Shown piece by piece: positions 14,155-18,188 of a stretch of DNA of 18,188 bases; the first letter of the stretch is position 1; every line of letters begins with the position of its first letter. Position numbers and translations under genes: made by a program. The notes beneath the pieces were generated by a model. The model saw only the letters and a list, made by a program, of their open reading frames with translations. It searched no databases and was not told where the DNA came from. Source of the DNA: Lentisphaeria bacterium (GTDB lineage Bacteria > Verrucomicrobiota > Lentisphaeria > Oligosphaerales > Oligosphaeraceae); assembly GCA_016287975.1 (NCBI GenBank), contig JAEEXV010000340.1, positions 1 to 18,188 of the forward strand, given 5' to 3'.

Positions 14155-15399
14155 CTATTCTCCATGGGGTGTCGCCGCGAAAATCGTCAGCATGAGTTCG
14201 CTGTCGTCCAGCAGGCGATAGACTGGGCGCTTTCCAGAAAGGCGTTCGCTTTCCGACAGGATGATGGGGACGCCCTCCCCCCGCTTGTCCATGATGAAGT
14301 CGTCGTCCGAAAGGTCCTTGCTTTCAAAGGGGCATCTGGCCAGCAGGCTGGTCAGCAGTTCATTGCGCACCGCCTGCCGCAAAGGCAGGCTGTCAATGGT
14401 CATGGTATTGGGAATCGTGCCTGGGGAGAAAATCTCCAGGCGGTCGGCGAACATGTGGAGGCGGATCTTGGAAGCCTGAATGGAGTAGTCACGATGCGCC
14501 ACGGCGTTGACCACCGCTTCAAACACGGCGCGCAGGGAGTATTGCGGAATATCCCGCCGCGCAGGTTCCTTTACTGCGGCGACCCGCATGTTTTTCCTGA
14601 CGAAGAAACATGCGTCGCGGATTTGCTCGTCCAGCGGCCCCGCGATGTCCATCGCATCAATCTGATAGGCGGAATCGCGTTCCGTCCCTCGGTAGGATAC
14701 GGCCTGGATAAACGCATTGGCAAGGAATTGCCGCGGCTCCCGACTGGCCAGCAGCACCCCGGAAACGGTCGGGCGGACGATTCCTTCATCATCCACTCCA
14801 GTCAACTTGAGTTTGGCCAGAAAGTCTTCGTCGGAAGCAGGCGAATACCGCGTCCTGAACTTTCCATACAGACTTGGTTCCAGGCAAGCGAGCGTGGCCT
14901 GCGGGACGATTTGCTCGTCAAAGCGGACGATGCGGGCCTGACTGCGCTGCTGGAACATGCGCGCCAGTACTTCAGGAGACATTTCCCGTTTGGAACTTCC
15001 CAGGCGCAGATAGTATCCGCCTGGACTCTTGTGGATGAACAGGCTTTTGGGCACATCGACCCGAATGACATTGTCCACCCCGCCATTGCCATTGGGCAAT
15101 CCAAGTTTTTGGATTCGGCAGAACAACTGCGGCACGATGAGGTCATTGCAGACATTCCGAATCCATTCCTCCACAATGTCCAATTTGTCCAAGGGGATGC
15201 CCGTCACAGTGCGGGTCTTGTCATCCACCCCGAACACGAATACGCCGCTCGTGGAATTGGCCATGGCCGCGAACTCATCGGCAATGGCACTCCGATTGGG
15301 GGATTCCACTTTGTCCCCTTTGTAGCGGAGATCCTTCAATTCAAGCGTGGCATCGCCAAGACGGATCGCGGACAGCAGGTCGTGGGATGAACCATACAT
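14155..15399 (-). CDS. AlbA_2 (Schlafen-like) and HATPase_c_4 domain protein, COG2865 type
   Basis: 414 aa. Residues about 15-145 are an AlbA_2/Schlafen-like domain: LELKDLRYKGDK, then AIADEFAAMANSTSGVFVFG and VDDKTRTVTGI. Residues about 285-385 are a GHKL-type ATP-binding domain: FEAVVNAVAHRDYS and DRLEIFSPGTIP. This is the architecture of COG2865 proteins, usually annotated as putative transcriptional regulators or RecG-like helicase-related. They have no helicase motifs, and members occur in accessory and defence regions. The role is unproven; nucleic-acid binding is likely. I chose ATG 15399 because GGAGG lies eight bases upstream; the longer TTG start overlaps that site. GC is visibly lower than in the flanking genes, and the gene lies between a nucleotidyltransferase and a NahK-like kinase that probably belong together. 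This suggests insertion, perhaps by horizontal transfer. Confidence 0.88.
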   Translation of the reverse strand: MYGSSHDLLSAIRLGDATLELKDLRYKGDKVESPNRSAIADEFAAMANSTSGVFVFGVDDKTRTVTGIPLDKLDIVEEWIRNVCNDLIVPQLFCRIQKLGLPNGNGGVDNVIRVDVPKSLFIHKSPGGYYLRLGSSKREMSPEVLARMFQQRSQARIVRFDEQIVPQATLACLEPSLYGKFRTRYSPASDEDFLAKLKLTGVDDEGIVRPTVSGVLLASREPRQFLANAFIQAVSYRGTERDSAYQIDAMDIAGPLDEQIRDACFFVRKNMRVAAVKEPARRDIPQYSLRAVFEAVVNAVAHRDYSIQASKIRLHMFADRLEIFSPGTIPNTMTIDSLPLRQAVRNELLTSLLARCPFESKDLSDDDFIMDKRGEGVPIILSESERLSGKRPVYRLLDDSELMLTIFAATPHGE

Positions 15400-15407
15400 G
15401 GGAACTG

Positions 15408-15412
15408 CCTCC
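15408..15412 (-). promoter_or_regulatory. Ribosome-binding site that sets the AlbA_2 gene start
   Basis: GGAGG on the minus strand, eight bases before ATG 15399. It overlaps the in-frame TTG at 15414, which therefore cannot be the start. Confidence 0.7.
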
Positions 15413-15494
15413 AAAATTGCAATGATTCAGGAGCGACGGCGGCACGGCCGACCGCCCCCTTCCTGGCAGTTCACGCCCCCATGCGGCGGTGTTC

Positions 15495-16412
15495 CTACCG
15501 CCACAAGCCTTTGGGGTAGATGCCCGCCTGGGTAAGCTCCGCGATGCGTTCCAGGACCATCGCGCGATCGGCGGAGTAGGTCATCCCGAACCACTTCTCG
15601 GGGGAGCGGCGCAGATAGACGCGCCATTCGCGGCGCTGCAGGAGCGTGTTCACGACCGTCGGGATGTAGAACTCCGACTTGGGCTCGCCGATGTGCGCGT
15701 CGAGGAACTCCTTGAGCAGCGCCTCCAGTTTCGGGAAGAGCGTGTCGGGGAAGGCCCAGAGATTCATCGAGGCGGGTTCCTCGCCAGTCAGTGGCTGCCA
15801 TTCCCCCCGTTCATCCTTGAAGCGCGCCCCCGCGCCGTCAGGCTCGATCGAGGTTCGCTCGACGATGTCGGCCAGCATGCCGTCGGCGTCGCCCGTGCAG
15901 ATGCCGCGCGAGACGCTGCCGTTTTCGGAGAGCGTGTTCGCCAGCCGAAAGGCCACCAGCGCGCACGAGGAATCGGTCAGCTCGGGGCCGTTCAAGAAGG
16001 CCGCGAGCTCCTCGAACGAGCGCCGCCCGTAGAAGTCGTCCGCGTTGATCGCCGCGAAGGGGCCTTTGACGGCATGGCGCGCGCACCAGATCGCGTGCCC
16101 CGTCCCCCACGGCTTCGCGCGCCCCGACGGGCATTCGTAGCCCGTCGGCAGGTCGGTCAGCCGCTGCACGGCGTAGTCGGCCTCGATGCGCCCGTCCAGC
16201 CGCCCCGCGAAATGCCCGCGCAGCGCCTCCTCGATGTCCTCGCGGACGATGAAGACCACGCGACGGAAGCCCGCGCGCCATGCGTCGTATACCGAGTAGT
16301 CGAGGATGAACTCGCCGTCGGGCCCGACGGGATCCATCTGCTTGATGCCGCCGTATCGGCTGCCCATGCCTGCGGCCAGCACCACCAGCGTCGGAGTCTT
16401 CACCGTTTCCAT
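15495..16412 (-). CDS. Sugar-1-phosphate nucleotidyltransferase (GT-A fold)
   Basis: 305 aa. The N-terminus TLVVLAAGMGSRYGGIKQMD is the G-x-G-[ST]-R nucleotide-binding signature with the following Lys24. PWGTGHAIWCAR (102-113) would contact the base and sugar, and AINADDFYG (121-129) carries the metal-binding Asp. MNLWAFPDTLFP and EFYIPTVVN follow in the order usual for this branch. Proteins of this type are commonly encoded beside NahK-like kinases in Bacteroidetes and other groups, and probably convert the sugar-1-phosphate to an NDP-sugar. Nucleotide and sugar are not determined here. GAGG lies eight bases before the ATG, inside the end of carB, and only 3 bp separate the two genes, so translation is probably coupled. 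About 95 bp without a clear terminator precede the AlbA_2 gene. Confidence 0.88.
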   Translation of the reverse strand: METVKTPTLVVLAAGMGSRYGGIKQMDPVGPDGEFILDYSVYDAWRAGFRRVVFIVREDIEEALRGHFAGRLDGRIEADYAVQRLTDLPTGYECPSGRAKPWGTGHAIWCARHAVKGPFAAINADDFYGRRSFEELAAFLNGPELTDSSCALVAFRLANTLSENGSVSRGICTGDADGMLADIVERTSIEPDGAGARFKDERGEWQPLTGEEPASMNLWAFPDTLFPKLEALLKEFLDAHIGEPKSEFYIPTVVNTLLQRREWRVYLRRSPEKWFGMTYSADRAMVLERIAELTQAGIYPKGLWR

Positions 16413-16415
16413 GCC

Positions 16416-18188
<1,773 letters not shown>

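Noticed and set aside
15400..15494. Intrinsic terminator after the nucleotidyltransferase gene
   Set aside because: Only a weak GGCGG/CCGCC pairing is visible and there is no T-run.

Overview
The window reads as a high-GC (about 64% by my estimate) chromosomal segment of a PVC-group bacterium, most likely Lentisphaerota or a relative such as Kiritimatiellota. This is inferred from gene style: a pseudopilin with the N-terminal motif [20 protein letters not shown] followed by a short H...DG C-terminal motif, a soluble Ser/Thr kinase fused to a SUMF1/FGE-like domain, and a very large secreted carbohydrate-active protein. No rRNA or other phylogenetic marker is present, so the placement is tentative. 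All ten genes lie on the minus strand, so transcription runs from high to low coordinates; I see no credible plus-strand gene and no tRNA, rRNA or CRISPR array.

Layout in the direction of transcription. (1) 18188-15495: the 3' half of carB (carbamoyl-phosphate synthase large subunit), then 3 bp later a sugar-phosphate nucleotidyltransferase. (2) 15494-13519: an accessory-looking patch of lower GC. It holds an AlbA_2 (Schlafen-like) plus HATPase_c_4 regulator-type gene, a four-copy tandem repeat with an exact 35-bp period, an AT-rich stretch, and a roughly 183-bp two-hairpin repeat element. (3) 13518-9353: a NahK-like anomeric sugar kinase, an atypical ROK-family protein, an uncharacterised 190-aa acidic-linker protein and an exported M48 metalloprotease, all closely spaced. 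(4) 9286-7070: a kinase-SUMF1 fusion. (5) 7069-6470: a 600-bp intergenic region with a second, inverted copy of the two-hairpin repeat. (6) 6469-68: a pseudopilin and, 15 bp downstream, an 1871-aa secreted multidomain protein (SGNH-like, jelly-roll-like, alpha-glucuronidase-N-like, heparinase-like toroid and sheet, beta-propeller), followed by a perfect stem-loop.

How the genes may work together (inference). The giant secreted protein and the pseudopilin look like a co-expressed module for extracellular polysaccharide handling through a type II secretion/pilus-like machine. The NahK-like kinase and the nucleotidyltransferase form a sugar to sugar-1-phosphate to NDP-sugar route, with the ROK protein as a further sugar kinase or sensor. 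The kinase-SUMF1 protein would be a cytoplasmic signalling component.

The most unusual signals are: near-absence of the tetranucleotide CCGG across 18.1 kb (13 copies counted by eye outside the first 67 bp); two copies of a two-hairpin, MITE/REP-like element; the 35-bp-period palindromic array beside the AlbA_2 gene, which together separate a kinase gene from its likely nucleotidyltransferase partner; an ROK protein lacking its zinc motif but carrying a cysteine-rich N-terminal extension; and a degenerate SGNH active site in the giant protein.
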